From: Streptomyces sp. NBC_00273
GTDB taxonomy: Bacteria > Actinomycetota > Actinomycetes > Streptomycetales > Streptomycetaceae
Reading direction: 5' to 3'
Length of the DNA: 64,000 nt
NCBI RefSeq assembly: GCF_036178145.1
Contig: NZ_CP108067.1
Span: 7,765,001-7,829,000 of the forward strand
In this document: one piece after another, positions 41,078 to 50,947 of the stretch
Layout of the letters: each line of letters opens with the position of its first letter
Position numbering within the stretch: position 1 is the first letter of the stretch
Notes under the pieces: model-generated
Seen by the model: the letters and a program-made list of their open reading frames with translations, nothing else
Database searches by the model: none
Told to the model about the DNA's origin: nothing
Made by a program: the position numbers and the translations under genes

Positions 41078-41105
41078 ATATTAGAGTGACACCACGGCCT
41101 GTGAA
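41078..41105 (-). promoter_or_regulatory. Candidate promoter of the halogenase operon
   Basis: On the minus strand TTCACA (41105-41100), 16-nt spacer, TAATAT (41083-41078), about 170 nt before the halogenase ATG. This is one of the more AT-rich patches in the cluster. Confidence 0.45.
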
Positions 41106-41169
41106 TTTCACATGTCTACGGGGGTGTTTCTCTTCCCCCGGCGAGTGGACGAGGCCGGTTCGACGCCGC

Positions 41170-42471
41170 TCAGGAGGAACTGCTCTTCGTCGCCATGGAG
41201 CGGGCTGTTGCCAGGCCGGCCCGCCCGGTGCCGCGGCGCCGCTCCGCGCGGTCGACGAGGCTGAGCAGCGGTCCCGTCATCGCCGTGGTCGCCAGGGCCA
41301 TCACGATCAGGGCCAGCACCAGTTGCGCGGACAGGATTCCCGCGCGGTGGCCGGCCTCGAGCACGATCAGTTCCGTCAGGCCCCGGGTGTTCATCAGGGC
41401 TCCGACCCGGCAGGCCGAACGGGGACTCATGCCGCCCAGTCGGGCTCCCGCGTAGCCGCCGAGCAGCTTGCCCACGCACCCCAGTACGAGCGCGGCGGCG
41501 ATCAGCGTCCAGGACGCGGCGGTGAACGCCTTGATGAGCACGGTGACGCCGGTGACCACGAAGAAGACGGGCGTCAGCGCCCGCCCGGCGCGCGACACGG
41601 CGGCCACCGGGCCGGCCCAGAGAGCCATGGCATCACCCGTGATCGCCAGGCCGACCATCGCGGCACCGACGATGGCGGTCATGCCCAGGTGCTCGGTCAG
41701 CAGCGCCGTACCCAGCGCGGCTGCACCGAGGAGGACCGCTGACGTCTTCGGCATCCGTACGCACAGTCGGCGCGCCGGCCCGGTCCGCAAACCCACGCGC
41801 AGCAGGAACGCGCAGGCGCCGCCCACGAGGAGCGCGATGCCGGATTCGCCCAGTCCCGATAAATTGCCCGCGCCGAGGCCGATGGCGAGCGTGAGCATGA
41901 TCCAGCCGAGTCCGTCCATGGCCACGGCGGCGGCCAAGGAGGACCGCCCTTCGAACGAATCGCTCATGCGCCGGTCGCTGAGGATGCGGGACAGGACGGG
42001 GACCGCGGTGATGGACATGGCCACCGCGACCATCAGCAGGAAGGCGGGAAATGACGCTTCGCCACGGGCCCCCGAGTCGTCGGTGACCTCGATGACGCCC
42101 ACCAGCACCAGCCCGGTGACGAGGGGCAGCGCGAAGGCGCCGGCGATGAGGGCGGAGAGGGTGCGCTTCGAGGGTCCGTCGGAGCCCAGCCGTAAGTTGT
42201 GGGCGAGTCCGACCAGGTAGAGCACGAGCCCGGTCTGGCCGACCAGTTTGAGCAGGCCGAGCACGCCGGGTGGCAGCAGCGCGTCGAGCAGTTCGCGGTC
42301 GGAGAACGCGAGCACGACGGGGCCTATGAGCAGCCCGACCGTGACCTCCCCGACGACTTCCGGCTGCCGCAGCCACCGGGCGCAGGACCGTCCCGCACGT
42401 GCGAGGAGCAGGACGACGGCGAGCGCTGCGATCACATGCAGCGGACGTGTCAAGAACTCTGATGTTTCCAT
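41170..42471 (-). CDS. CPA2-family sodium/proton antiporter-like membrane protein
   Basis: 433 aa, about 12 helices, Na+/H+ exchanger fold: PEVVGEVTVGLLIGPVVL near the N-terminus, and MNTRGLTELIVLEAG near the C-terminus, both typical of KefB/NapA-like CPA2 proteins. In Streptomyces clusters such genes may protect producers or export. Separate from the halogenase operon by 261 nt. Confidence 0.83.
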   Translation of the reverse strand: METSEFLTRPLHVIAALAVVLLLARAGRSCARWLRQPEVVGEVTVGLLIGPVVLAFSDRELLDALLPPGVLGLLKLVGQTGLVLYLVGLAHNLRLGSDGPSKRTLSALIAGAFALPLVTGLVLVGVIEVTDDSGARGEASFPAFLLMVAVAMSITAVPVLSRILSDRRMSDSFEGRSSLAAAVAMDGLGWIMLTLAIGLGAGNLSGLGESGIALLVGGACAFLLRVGLRTGPARRLCVRMPKTSAVLLGAAALGTALLTEHLGMTAIVGAAMVGLAITGDAMALWAGPVAAVSRAGRALTPVFFVVTGVTVLIKAFTAASWTLIAAALVLGCVGKLLGGYAGARLGGMSPRSACRVGALMNTRGLTELIVLEAGHRAGILSAQLVLALIVMALATTAMTGPLLSLVDRAERRRGTGRAGLATARSMATKSSSS

Positions 42472-42890
42472 GGAGTGAGGCCCTTCGTGGCTGCCCTATC
42501 GTGGATGGGCAAGGAGGCCGGGCCGACGCCGCGGTGCCTCACAGCTCGGCCTTGACCTGCATGTGTGTATCGACCGACCAGCGGGAGACGGCTCGACAGG
42601 CGCGTCACGGTGGCGGGCGTGGGAGGGCAGGGGAAACCAGCCCACCGGCCGGACTTCCGCCCAGTGACTCGTCCCCCGCGCGGCGCCGGAGCAGGAAGGC
42701 TCAAGTGCTGTGCGCGGGGGACGAGTTCACAGTGGCCAGCTCACAAGGGACGGCGGGTCGATCGGCCGTACGGAATCCGCCGGGGCCGACCGGGGGAGGA
42801 CGCGGCGAGCGTGCCGGGAGCCTTCAGGAGGCGTGGCGTCCTCGGAGAGCGGTACGGCGGACGGGTGGTCCGCGGCGGTGAGCGCGGAAA
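42472..42890. other. Intergenic region, no gene recognised
   Basis: 419 nt between the antiporter start and the LuxR gene end. No convincing ORF or RNA; the antiporter promoter is probably here. Confidence 0.4.
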
Positions 42891-43496
42891 TCAGATCCAG
42901 TTCGACTTCTGGGCTATCCGCAGTGCGTCAATTCGGTTGCGTGCGTGCAGCTTTGCCACCACGGACGAGAGGTAGTTGCGTACGGTCCCTCGCGATAGGT
43001 GCAACTGCGCCGCGACCTCGTCGATCGTGTCGCCTCGAGAGATGTTCTCCAATACGGAGAACTCCCGTTCGGTCAGCGGGCAGTCCTCGTTGATCAGCGC
43101 GGCGACCATCAGTTCCGCGTCGAAGACCCTCTCCCCCTGATGCACACGGTGGATGGCTTCGAAGAACTGGCGTGGCCGCATGCTTCGCTCGACGATTCCG
43201 CCGATGCCGGCGGCGAATGCCTGGCGGACGATCGACCGGGTGGACGCAGTGACGAGCAGCATGCTTCGACAGCCCGGGATGCTCGCAATCTTTTCGGCGA
43301 TGACGATTGCGTCGTTGTCAGCGCCTTCTAAGCTGAGGAGCACTACGTCGGGGCTGTGTAATTCGGCGAACTCCAGTGCGCTGAGGTTGTTATCCGCAGA
43401 TCCGACGAGGCGGATTTCCTCGTGCCGCTCCAGTAGTGCCGTGAGCCCGAAGCGTGATAGATGCAGGCCGTCTGACATGAATACGTCGATTCCCAC
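42891..43496 (-). CDS. LuxR/NarL-family regulator with pseudo-receiver
   Basis: 201 aa. The C-terminal LuxR helix-turn-helix (LTEREFSVLENISRG; LHLSRGTVRNYLSSVVAKL) is normal. The receiver is atypical: the phosphoacceptor aspartate is Ser55 (VVLLSLEG), the first acidic pair is S8-D9, and the switch lysine is lost (GGIVERSM). It is therefore probably not phosphorylated and may respond to a small molecule or product. Likely cluster-situated regulator. Confidence 0.8.
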   Translation of the reverse strand: MGIDVFMSDGLHLSRFGLTALLERHEEIRLVGSADNNLSALEFAELHSPDVVLLSLEGADNDAIVIAEKIASIPGCRSMLLVTASTRSIVRQAFAAGIGGIVERSMRPRQFFEAIHRVHQGERVFDAELMVAALINEDCPLTEREFSVLENISRGDTIDEVAAQLHLSRGTVRNYLSSVVAKLHARNRIDALRIAQKSNWI

Positions 43497-44874
43497 TCGT
43501 CCCCCAACGTAAATTTTCGATCGTCAGCCGAGTGGCCCGCGGCGACCCGACTCGTGGCAGGTAAGCAGCGTCGAGAATAGCACTCCTGTGCGAAATGTTG
43601 GTGCTCCACGCCGCCCGTGCCGGGGCCTGTATGACATGCGCAATGCATCAAAGGTGAAAGCCGGCGAGGCTGGTCGATTACTCCCGGATCAGCCCTTTCG
43701 AAAGCCTTGGAAGTTTGAAGTCGCACCGGTTGAACGTGCTCCGATGCAGCCGGCGCGCGCAGGGTCGAAGCCGCGGTGTGCCGCACTCTGTCAGGTCGGC
43801 TCCTCCGGAGGTGCCGAGTGAAGACCCGTTGCTCATGCCGCTGTTGCGGCCGGGGAGCAGGGGCTCGGTTTGCTCTGGGGCGGCACGCCGTTCCACATGC
43901 GGGGGTCCGCGTGTGTGGTGGGGGCTTCGGTTCGGTGGTCCGAACGGGGTTTGTCCCGATTCGGCCGAGCGCTTGGCCGGTTCCGAGCGTCTTCCCTCGG
44001 GCGTGGAGAGCCCGAACTCGGCAGTCGCCGTGCCCACTCGAACTCAACAACCCGGACGGTCGGCCCTTTTTTGCGGCTCGACACTCGGCGGCGTCGTTGA
44101 AGGAGTGGGCCCCGGGAGGGCTACCGGTTACGGTCGGAGTCGCCCGTGTCGCATGTCAACTCAGAGATGCGGTACGTGTGAGTGGGCAGAAGGTCACAGT
44201 GTTGGTGAACATTTTTCCCCCGTCTTTACCCGTTAGTGGCAAACACGTTAGCAGCGGCCCGACGGGTTGTCACCCGGCTAACTCAGGCCACATGGGTTAC
44301 GTGCGGAACTCGAGCCTCCGTTTCATCGCAGCGGGACTGAACAGCCCGGTGGCGACGGCTCGGGGGAGGTGCCCCGCATGACACGCGGCATCCACTGTGC
44401 CACGTGTGCGGGGGCGCCGACACCACGCCGGCGTTCCCCGAGCCGATGCAGGGAGGTCGGCCGCGCCCGGGCAGGCCTCGCCGCCATGTCGGATCCGGCC
44501 CGCGCCGTGCGGGGCCTGAATTTTTAACCGCAAGTCGTGAGAACTGCTTATGCGAGGGCCGGGGGTGCGCGTTGTAGCGTGCCGGTGTCGGCGGCCCGGT
44601 CCGGCGCTCGGTTGCTCCGCCGTTCGCGTGGGGATCGTCGCAACGGGGTCGCGGAACACCGACACTGCCCCCCCCGCACCTGGTGCGGGCGATCGTCCGT
44701 CCTCCCGCACGGACCTGACGGGCAGTAGTGCGCGACGGAGCTGCACCCGCCTTCGGCGCGGGTCGCCGCGATCGTACGACGGACCGATGCGCCGTACTCG
44801 GCGAACCAGGGGTACGGACTCCGCGGTTCTGAACGTACTGACCACTTGGCTGGTGTGACCCCGAGGAGAGTCTC
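43497..44874. other. Long intergenic region between the two cluster halves
   Basis: 1378 nt with several AT-richer patches. Around 44231-44283 there are repeated CGTTAG half-sites (44231-44236 and 44246-44251) and a reverse-complement CTAAC (44279-44283). Overlapping frames on both strands lack RBS and Streptomyces codon bias. Probably holds the promoters of the LuxR gene and the 44875 gene. Confidence 0.45.
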
Positions 44875-45891
44875 GTGCCCATGGACCGCTTCATCCGCGC
44901 CTTGATCCAATGGCAGGCGGTCGACCCCCAGGCTCCGGCGCGCACCCTCACGGTCGACCAACTGCGCCGGAGGTACGCGGAAGGCGCGGTGAACTCCCGC
45001 CGCGGTGCTGCACCGGAACCCGTCGGCGCCGTGACCGATCAGCGGATCGACGGCGTCGAGGGCCGCTTCGGCGTGCGGACGTACCGGCCGGTCTCCGACC
45101 GGAAGCGCCTCGTGACGTACCTGCACGGCGGCGGCTGGACCGTCGGAGACGTCGACACCCACGACGGGGTCTGTCGGCGCATCGCCGCCGCCCTCGGCGC
45201 CGTCGTGGTCTCCGTCGACTACCGGCGTGCGCCGGAACACCCCTATCCCGGCCCGCTCCATGACGGGATCACGGCGGCGCAATGGGCGGCCGGCGAGTTC
45301 CCCGGTCGTGAGCACGTGATCGCGGGCGACAGCGCGGGGGCGGCGCTGGCCGTGGGGGTCGCCCTGCACCAACGGGACCACGCAGCCGTCGACTTCCGAG
45401 CGCAGCTCCTCGTATACCCGCCGGCCGACCCGGAGATGAAGTCACCGTCCATCCGCACCTACGGCTCGGGCTATCTGACGGACGTCGACGATCTGCGGTG
45501 GTACTACGAGCAGTACGTGCAGGATCCGAGGCAGAGCACCGACCCGGCGATCGATCTGCTCCGCGCCGATCTGCACGGGATGCCGCCGACGGTGATCGGC
45601 ACCGCGGAGTGCGATCCGTTGCACGACGAGGGGGTCGAACTGGCCGGCCGGTTCGCCGCAGCGGGCGTCCCGGTGGAACACGTCGAGGGCCGGGGCCTGG
45701 TGCACGGCTATCTGCTCCTGGCCGATGTCGTCCCTGCGGCCGCGAAGGTGACCACCGCCGTGCTGGACGCATTGGAGAGGACCCTGACGGCAGCAGCACG
45801 ACCGCACTCGGCCCCCGAACTCCGGGTCAGCGCAACGAACGACGCCGAACCCTTCGCGGGCGGCGTCCGGACCGCGGCGATTTCGGGCTGA
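44875..45891 (+). CDS. Alpha/beta hydrolase, hormone-sensitive lipase type
   Basis: 338 aa. HGGGW oxyanion motif, nucleophile in GDSAGAAL, acid Asp in TAECDPLHDE and His in GLVHGYLLL: complete triad. An esterase or amidase; may release or deprotect a cluster intermediate. GTG 44875 or ATG 44881; GAGGAG lies 8-14 nt upstream. Confidence 0.82.
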   Translation: MPMDRFIRALIQWQAVDPQAPARTLTVDQLRRRYAEGAVNSRRGAAPEPVGAVTDQRIDGVEGRFGVRTYRPVSDRKRLVTYLHGGGWTVGDVDTHDGVCRRIAAALGAVVVSVDYRRAPEHPYPGPLHDGITAAQWAAGEFPGREHVIAGDSAGAALAVGVALHQRDHAAVDFRAQLLVYPPADPEMKSPSIRTYGSGYLTDVDDLRWYYEQYVQDPRQSTDPAIDLLRADLHGMPPTVIGTAECDPLHDEGVELAGRFAAAGVPVEHVEGRGLVHGYLLLADVVPAAAKVTTAVLDALERTLTAAARPHSAPELRVSATNDAEPFAGGVRTAAISG

Positions 45892-46050
45892 TCTCCTCGC
45901 ACGACCCGGGTGGGGCCGCTCGCGCCGCATGCGAACGGCGGGCACCACGACACGCCCGGCCGGCCGTCGCCGCCCCGGCGAGCGCCGCACCTCAGGGCAC
46001 CGCCGCCGAACTTCCTTCCGTGCACGACCGGCCGACAAGGAGTCCTGCCT

Positions 46051-47820
46051 GTGAACAGCATCGGACCGCATGCGAATGCAGACGTGCGTACCGTTCCCGA
46101 CGCGCTGCGGTTGCGCAGTGAGAAACAGCCCGACGAGACCGCCTTCGTCTACCTGCTCGACGGTGAGGTTCCCCACGAGACCCTCACCTATCGCGAGCTC
46201 GACGAGATCGCCGCTCTCCGGGCCGCCGCCTTCGCCGCCGTCGGCCTCGCCGGCCGCAGCGCCGTCCTCATGTACCCCACGGGCCTGGAGTTCGTTCGGT
46301 CCGTCGTGGGGTGCATGTACGGGCGGGTGGCCGGTGCGCCCGTCCAGGTGCCCCGGCGCCTCGACGAGGTGGAGCGGATGCGCCGGATCGCCGACGACGC
46401 CGGTACCTCGATCGTCCTGACCACCGCGGAGGTGGCCCGCGACCTCCAGGAGAGCTACGGCGACGAGCCGGCCCTGGCCGGGCTCACCCTGCTGGCCACC
46501 GACACCCTCGCGTACGGCGCGGACCTACCCGAGCCGCCGCGGCCGAGCCCCGAGGACATCGCGCTGCTGCAGTACACGTCCGGTTCCACGGGGCGCCCCA
46601 AGGGAGTCGTCGTCACCCACGCGAACTTCCTCGCCAACGCGGCCGAGACCGACGAGGCGTTCCCGTGCGAGCCCGACGGCACCGTGGTGAGCTGGCTGCC
46701 CCTCTTCCACGACATGGGCATGCTCTTCGGCGTCGTCATGCCCCTGTGGGCGGGCATCCCCGCCTATCTGATGGCCCCCGAGGCGTTCATCCGCCGCCCG
46801 GCGCGCTGGCTCGAAGCCCTCGCCCGGTTCGGCGGAACGCACGCGGCGGCGCCCAGTTTCGCCTACGAACTGTGCGTGCGCGCCGCCGCGGACGGCAAGA
46901 CCGGCGCCGTGGGCGACCTGTCGCGCTGGCGGACGGCCGCCAACGGAGCCGAGCCGGTGCGCTGGGCCGCCATCCGGTCCTTCATCGACGCGTTCGCGCC
47001 GTACGGCTTCAACCCTCGTGCCATGAGTCCCGGTTACGGTCTGGCGGAGAACACCCTCAAGACCACCGCCTCACGCGCGGACCAGGAACCCACCGCGCTC
47101 TGGGTCTGCGGTCAGGCCCTCGGCGAAGGCGTCGTGCGACCCGTCGGCGAAGGTACCGACGGCTCCGTTCCCCTGGTCAGCAACGGGAGTACGGCGGGCC
47201 GCACCCGGGTGCGGATCGTGGATCCCGTCACGCGGCACGCGTTGCCCGAGGGCCTGGTCGGGGAGATCTGGATCGACGGCCCCTGCACGGCCGCCGGTTA
47301 CCTCGGGCGGGACGAGGAGACGGAGGAGACGTTCCGAGCACGTCTCGCGAGTGCGGGCGCCCTCGGCCGGCCCCACCTGCGCACGGGCGATCTCGGCTTC
47401 CTGTACGACGACGAGCTGTACGTCGCCGGACGCCTGAAGGACGTCATCGTCCGCAAGGGCCGCAACCACTACCCGCAAGACTTCGAGCTCACCGCCGAGC
47501 GCGCCGTGCCGGGCCTGCACCCGAACAGCGTGAGCGCGTTCTCCTGCGACGACGGACGGGCCGAGCGGCTCGTGCTGGTGGTGGAGGTGGACGGCAGGCT
47601 CCTCAACTCCCCGGGCGCCGGGGCCGTGCGCGCGCAGGTGTTCGAGGCAATACGGAGCGGGCACCGGATCACACCGGACGACATCGTGGTCGTACGGCGC
47701 GGGGGGCTGCCGAAGACCTCCAGCGGAAAGGTGCAGCGCAGGGAGTGCAAGCGGTGCTACGAGAACGGCGAGCTGCGGATCGTGGCCTCGGGCGTCGTCG
47801 CCGTGACGCGTGAGGAATAG
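46051..47820 (+). CDS. Fatty acyl-AMP ligase-like enzyme
   Basis: 589 aa acyl/aryl adenylating enzyme. QYTSGSTGRPKGVVVTH P-loop, SWLPLFHDMGM and GYGLAENTLK are FAAL signatures; the C-terminal catalytic lysine is in LPKTSSGKVQRREC. It activates a carboxylic acid and passes it to a carrier protein, plausibly 52815. GTG 46051 has AAGGAG at 46037-46042. Confidence 0.88.
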   Translation: MNSIGPHANADVRTVPDALRLRSEKQPDETAFVYLLDGEVPHETLTYRELDEIAALRAAAFAAVGLAGRSAVLMYPTGLEFVRSVVGCMYGRVAGAPVQVPRRLDEVERMRRIADDAGTSIVLTTAEVARDLQESYGDEPALAGLTLLATDTLAYGADLPEPPRPSPEDIALLQYTSGSTGRPKGVVVTHANFLANAAETDEAFPCEPDGTVVSWLPLFHDMGMLFGVVMPLWAGIPAYLMAPEAFIRRPARWLEALARFGGTHAAAPSFAYELCVRAAADGKTGAVGDLSRWRTAANGAEPVRWAAIRSFIDAFAPYGFNPRAMSPGYGLAENTLKTTASRADQEPTALWVCGQALGEGVVRPVGEGTDGSVPLVSNGSTAGRTRVRIVDPVTRHALPEGLVGEIWIDGPCTAAGYLGRDEETEETFRARLASAGALGRPHLRTGDLGFLYDDELYVAGRLKDVIVRKGRNHYPQDFELTAERAVPGLHPNSVSAFSCDDGRAERLVLVVEVDGRLLNSPGAGAVRAQVFEAIRSGHRITPDDIVVVRRGGLPKTSSGKVQRRECKRCYENGELRIVASGVVAVTREE

Positions 47821-47985
47821 ACGTGCAAAACGCATGGGGGAGCGTGTGAAATCGGCCTGTTGCGGCGCAATTGCAGAATGGTAGCGTCGTGCCCGTTCCG
47901 GGGATTCACGCAGGAGCCGGGGGTTTCGACCGCGCACGGCGGGCCCCGAATCGTCGGCGTGTTCTTCTTTCTGGAGGGGTAGCCC

Positions 47986-48957
47986 GTGTCAGACCGAACC
48001 GAAAGCCTGGGCCTCCCTTGGGAAAAGGTGGCGGACCTCATAGAATTCGTTCCCGCCGAGTACTCCAACAAGACCCAGTCGGAGTCCGTGGCGCGCGAAT
48101 TGCTGCGCTGCGACTCGGCGGACATCGACAGGCTCGTCGATGCGTCCTTGCCGTTCGAAGAGCGTGCGGGAGTGCGCTATTTCGACATGAACGACCTGTA
48201 TAACCTCGGGATGTACTCACAGAGGTCCGACACGCAGCCGGAATTGACGTTCCGAATGCTGTTCCGATTCGCCGGCCGTTCGGTCGAAAGTCTGCTGCGT
48301 CCGAAGTCCTGGGGGTTCCGCGTCCACCTGGAGTGCACCGCCTGCGAGGGGCCGGCGCCCTGGCGCTTCGAGGCGCCCGACGTCGCCCGCTTCGGCGGAA
48401 GCATCGTCGGCGGGTCGGCCCCCGAGCCGGGCTCCGGGACGGCCACGTACGAGGCGACCGTCACCACGACGGGCGCACGCACGCCGCTGGTCTCCCCCGA
48501 GCTGCGCACCCTGACCCGTGACTACCTCGATTCCGGCTACCGCTGGCAGATGGTTCCGGTCGCCATGCAGGCGGACCACCAGCTCGTGCACTCACTGGGC
48601 GCGACCAGTTGCATCGCCGCGAGCCTGCTGCTGGCCGAGCGGTTCCGCGCGGCCGGATACCGGGCCGAGGCGAAGCGGGGCTGGTTCTGCGGCGTGCTCG
48701 GCGGCGCCCTCGACCTGCCGCACGCGTGCGTGGAGGTGGAGGACGAGGACGGAGTCCTCAAGAGCGTCGACATCGCCAAGGCGCAGTTGGCCGCGCGGCT
48801 TTCTTCGGACACCGAGGACTTTCAGGAACTGTGCCTGGGGTCGACGTACAACAAGGTGATCCAGTCCACCGCTTCGGGTAACGCCTCCTTCGGCTACCAC
48901 GCATGCGGTTCTCCGGTGCCGGCCCACGTGCGCGCGGACATCCGATCGGCTCGTTGA
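47986..48957 (+). CDS. Transglutaminase-like protein
   Basis: 323 aa. The C-terminal half has an ordered Cys-His-Asp arrangement, Cys209 (GATSCIAAS), His246 (LPHACVEV) and Asp262 (SVDIAK), as in transglutaminase-like cysteine transferases such as AdmF. The N-terminal half has no recognised domain. Could form an amide from a carrier-bound acyl group; this is inference. GGAGGGG upstream, and 39 nt before the di-iron gene. Confidence 0.6.
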   Translation: MSDRTESLGLPWEKVADLIEFVPAEYSNKTQSESVARELLRCDSADIDRLVDASLPFEERAGVRYFDMNDLYNLGMYSQRSDTQPELTFRMLFRFAGRSVESLLRPKSWGFRVHLECTACEGPAPWRFEAPDVARFGGSIVGGSAPEPGSGTATYEATVTTTGARTPLVSPELRTLTRDYLDSGYRWQMVPVAMQADHQLVHSLGATSCIAASLLLAERFRAAGYRAEAKRGWFCGVLGGALDLPHACVEVEDEDGVLKSVDIAKAQLAARLSSDTEDFQELCLGSTYNKVIQSTASGNASFGYHACGSPVPAHVRADIRSAR

Positions 48958-48996
48958 AGCTGAACTATTTGCATCACTGTGTGGGAGGGCGAGTAA

Positions 48997-49875
48997 ATGG
49001 CAGTGCCTGAGATCGAACCGATCGTGCTTGAGCTGGACCGGCTGGAGAACATGGCCGAAGCTGGTTACTACAACCCGTACACGATGTTCGACTGGCCTGA
49101 CGCGATCGAGCCGGACATGCCCTGGATGAGCGAGAACCTCACCACGCTGGCGGGCACCCCCATGTGGGACGAGCTCACGCGTGAACAGCAGATCGCGCTG
49201 ACCCGGTACGAGGCGATCAATTTCTTCAGCCTCAACATCCACGGAATCCGCGAGCTGCTCAGCGAGGTGGTGATGCGCATTCACGACCGAACCTACGCGG
49301 ACGCCTCGGAGTTCCTGCACCACTTCATCGGTGAGGAAAACGAGCACATGTGGTTCTTCGCGCAGTTCTGCCTGCGCTACGGCGGCAAGCTGTATCCGGC
49401 GCAGCCGACGCTGAAGGCCGACTCCGTGGAGCACCTGTCGCCGGTGGCCCGCGAGCTCATCGTGTTCGCGCGCATCCTGATCTTCGAGGAGATCGTCGAC
49501 TACTACAACGCGTACATGGCGACCGACGAGTCGTTGCCGCACATCGCCCGTGAGATCAACCGGGTGCACCACCAGGACGAGAGCCGGCACGTCGCGTTCG
49601 GGCGGATGATCTTCACCAACCTGCTCGGCCAGGTGGTCAAGCGCGACCCGGACGAGGTGCCGGTGGTCGCCGAGTACCTGGAGAACTACCTCCAGTACAG
49701 CATCGCGACCCTCTACAACCCGGCCGCCTACCGCGACGCGGGCATTCCCGACGCGCTCGCGCTGCGGCGCCGTGCACTGGAGCACCCGGCCCGGGCGGAA
49801 GCGCACGACCAGGTACTGAAGCGGACGAGGAAGTTCCTGTCGAAGGCGGGCGTAGGCATGGAGTTGATCAAGTGA
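48997..49875 (+). CDS. AurF-type non-haem di-iron N-oxygenase
   Basis: 292 aa. Di-iron ligand spacing matches AurF (p-aminobenzoate N-oxygenase): E114-x2-H117, E164, H191-x3-E195-x2-H198, plus a glutamate at 72. AurF oxidises an arylamine to the nitro compound; others take aliphatic amines. Substrate unknown, but it sits directly before a carrier protein and amino acid ligase, so a carrier-bound amino acid is a candidate. Stop overlaps the next start (GTGA). Confidence 0.85.
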   Translation: MAVPEIEPIVLELDRLENMAEAGYYNPYTMFDWPDAIEPDMPWMSENLTTLAGTPMWDELTREQQIALTRYEAINFFSLNIHGIRELLSEVVMRIHDRTYADASEFLHHFIGEENEHMWFFAQFCLRYGGKLYPAQPTLKADSVEHLSPVARELIVFARILIFEEIVDYYNAYMATDESLPHIAREINRVHHQDESRHVAFGRMIFTNLLGQVVKRDPDEVPVVAEYLENYLQYSIATLYNPAAYRDAGIPDALALRRRALEHPARAEAHDQVLKRTRKFLSKAGVGMELIK

Positions 49876-50120
49876 GGGCCGAACCGATGCAGGCGCTCCG
49901 GGAGTTCATCTTGAACCGCAACCCCAAGCTGGAGGACCTGCCCGACGATCTGGACCTGATCGACAGCCGGGCCATCAACTCGCTGGCGTTCGTCGAGTTC
50001 ATCTTCCTGCTCGAGGAGCTGACCGGCGAGCCGATCGATCCGGAAGACGTGGACCTGGACGATTTCCGCACGCTCGTCGCGATCGAGGCGACATTCTTCA
50101 TGAAGGAAGCGGCACGATGA
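49872..50120 (+). CDS. Mini carrier protein for amino acid:[carrier protein] ligase
   Basis: 82 aa acidic carrier protein; Ser37 in SRAINSLAFVEF is the probable phosphopantetheine site. Overlaps both neighbours (GTGA and ATGA). Pairing with the adjacent ligase suggests it is charged with a single amino acid. Confidence 0.85.
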   Translation: MRAEPMQALREFILNRNPKLEDLPDDLDLIDSRAINSLAFVEFIFLLEELTGEPIDPEDVDLDDFRTLVAIEATFFMKEAAR

Positions 50121-50947
50121 CCACAGCAGCGATCGACAACGGTCTGGGCGTTCTCGACGGGAGCCAGTTGCGGCTGCTGCGGGCGTTCGACGCGCTGGTC
50201 CTGCGCTGGGCCGATGCCTGGGGCGCGCCGGAGTTCCGGTTCCCGTTCTTGATGCGTTGTCAGGACCTGGACACCTTCGACTACTACGACAACTTCCCGC
50301 ATCTGGGCCTCACCGCGACTCGACTCGATCCCCAGCGCCTCGGCACCCACCTGGCGCAGAGCTCCCGGCCGGTCGACCGGATGCCCACCGAGGTCATGGA
50401 GCCGACGGCGTTCGCGCTGCCCTCGGCGGCGTGCTACTCGATCTACCTGGACCTGGCCGGCTCCACGCTGGCCGCCGAGGGCACGTTGCGGACCACGGTC
50501 GGTACGTGTTTCCGCAACGAGGACCACTACCAGGGCCTCCAGCGCCTGCTCGGATTCACCATGCGGGAGATCGTCTGCGTGGGGCCGGAGGAGGCGGCGA
50601 AGGGACATCTGATCCGCGCCAAGGACGCCGTGACGGCCCTGTGCGCCGAACTCGGTCTGGACGTGGAGGTGGAGGTCGCCACCGATCCGTTCTTCGACAA
50701 GAACGGCGGCAAGGCGAAGATGCAGCGGCTGTTCCCGGTGAAGGAGGAGTTCGTCGTCAACGGCGTGGCGATCGGCTCCGTCAACTACCACCGGAACTTC
50801 TTCGGCGAGCGGTGCGAGATCCGGGCCGGCGACGAGACGGCGCACACCAGCTGCCTCGCCTTCGGCATGGAACGTTGGGTACACACCCTGACCGACCGGT
50901 TCGGCACCACCGCCGCGGCGGTGTCCGCGCTCGAAAGCGTCCGTTGA
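50117..50947 (+). CDS. Amino acid:[carrier protein] ligase (class II aaRS-like)
   Basis: 276 aa. Class II synthetase catalytic motifs are present, CFRNED (motif 2) and FGMERW (motif 3), but there is no tRNA-binding domain. Cys106, Glu151 and Cys246 are candidate zinc ligands by comparison with Bradyrhizobium Bll0957. That family loads glycine or alanine on small carrier proteins. It is an unusual entry point for a biosynthetic cluster. Confidence 0.88.
   Translation: MTTAAIDNGLGVLDGSQLRLLRAFDALVLRWADAWGAPEFRFPFLMRCQDLDTFDYYDNFPHLGLTATRLDPQRLGTHLAQSSRPVDRMPTEVMEPTAFALPSAACYSIYLDLAGSTLAAEGTLRTTVGTCFRNEDHYQGLQRLLGFTMREIVCVGPEEAAKGHLIRAKDAVTALCAELGLDVEVEVATDPFFDKNGGKAKMQRLFPVKEEFVVNGVAIGSVNYHRNFFGERCEIRAGDETAHTSCLAFGMERWVHTLTDRFGTTAAAVSALESVR

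Noticed and set aside
43678..44951. Several overlapping frames on both strands in the long intergenic region
   Set aside because: No RBS, no domain, biased to Arg/Pro/Ser, and mutually overlapping.
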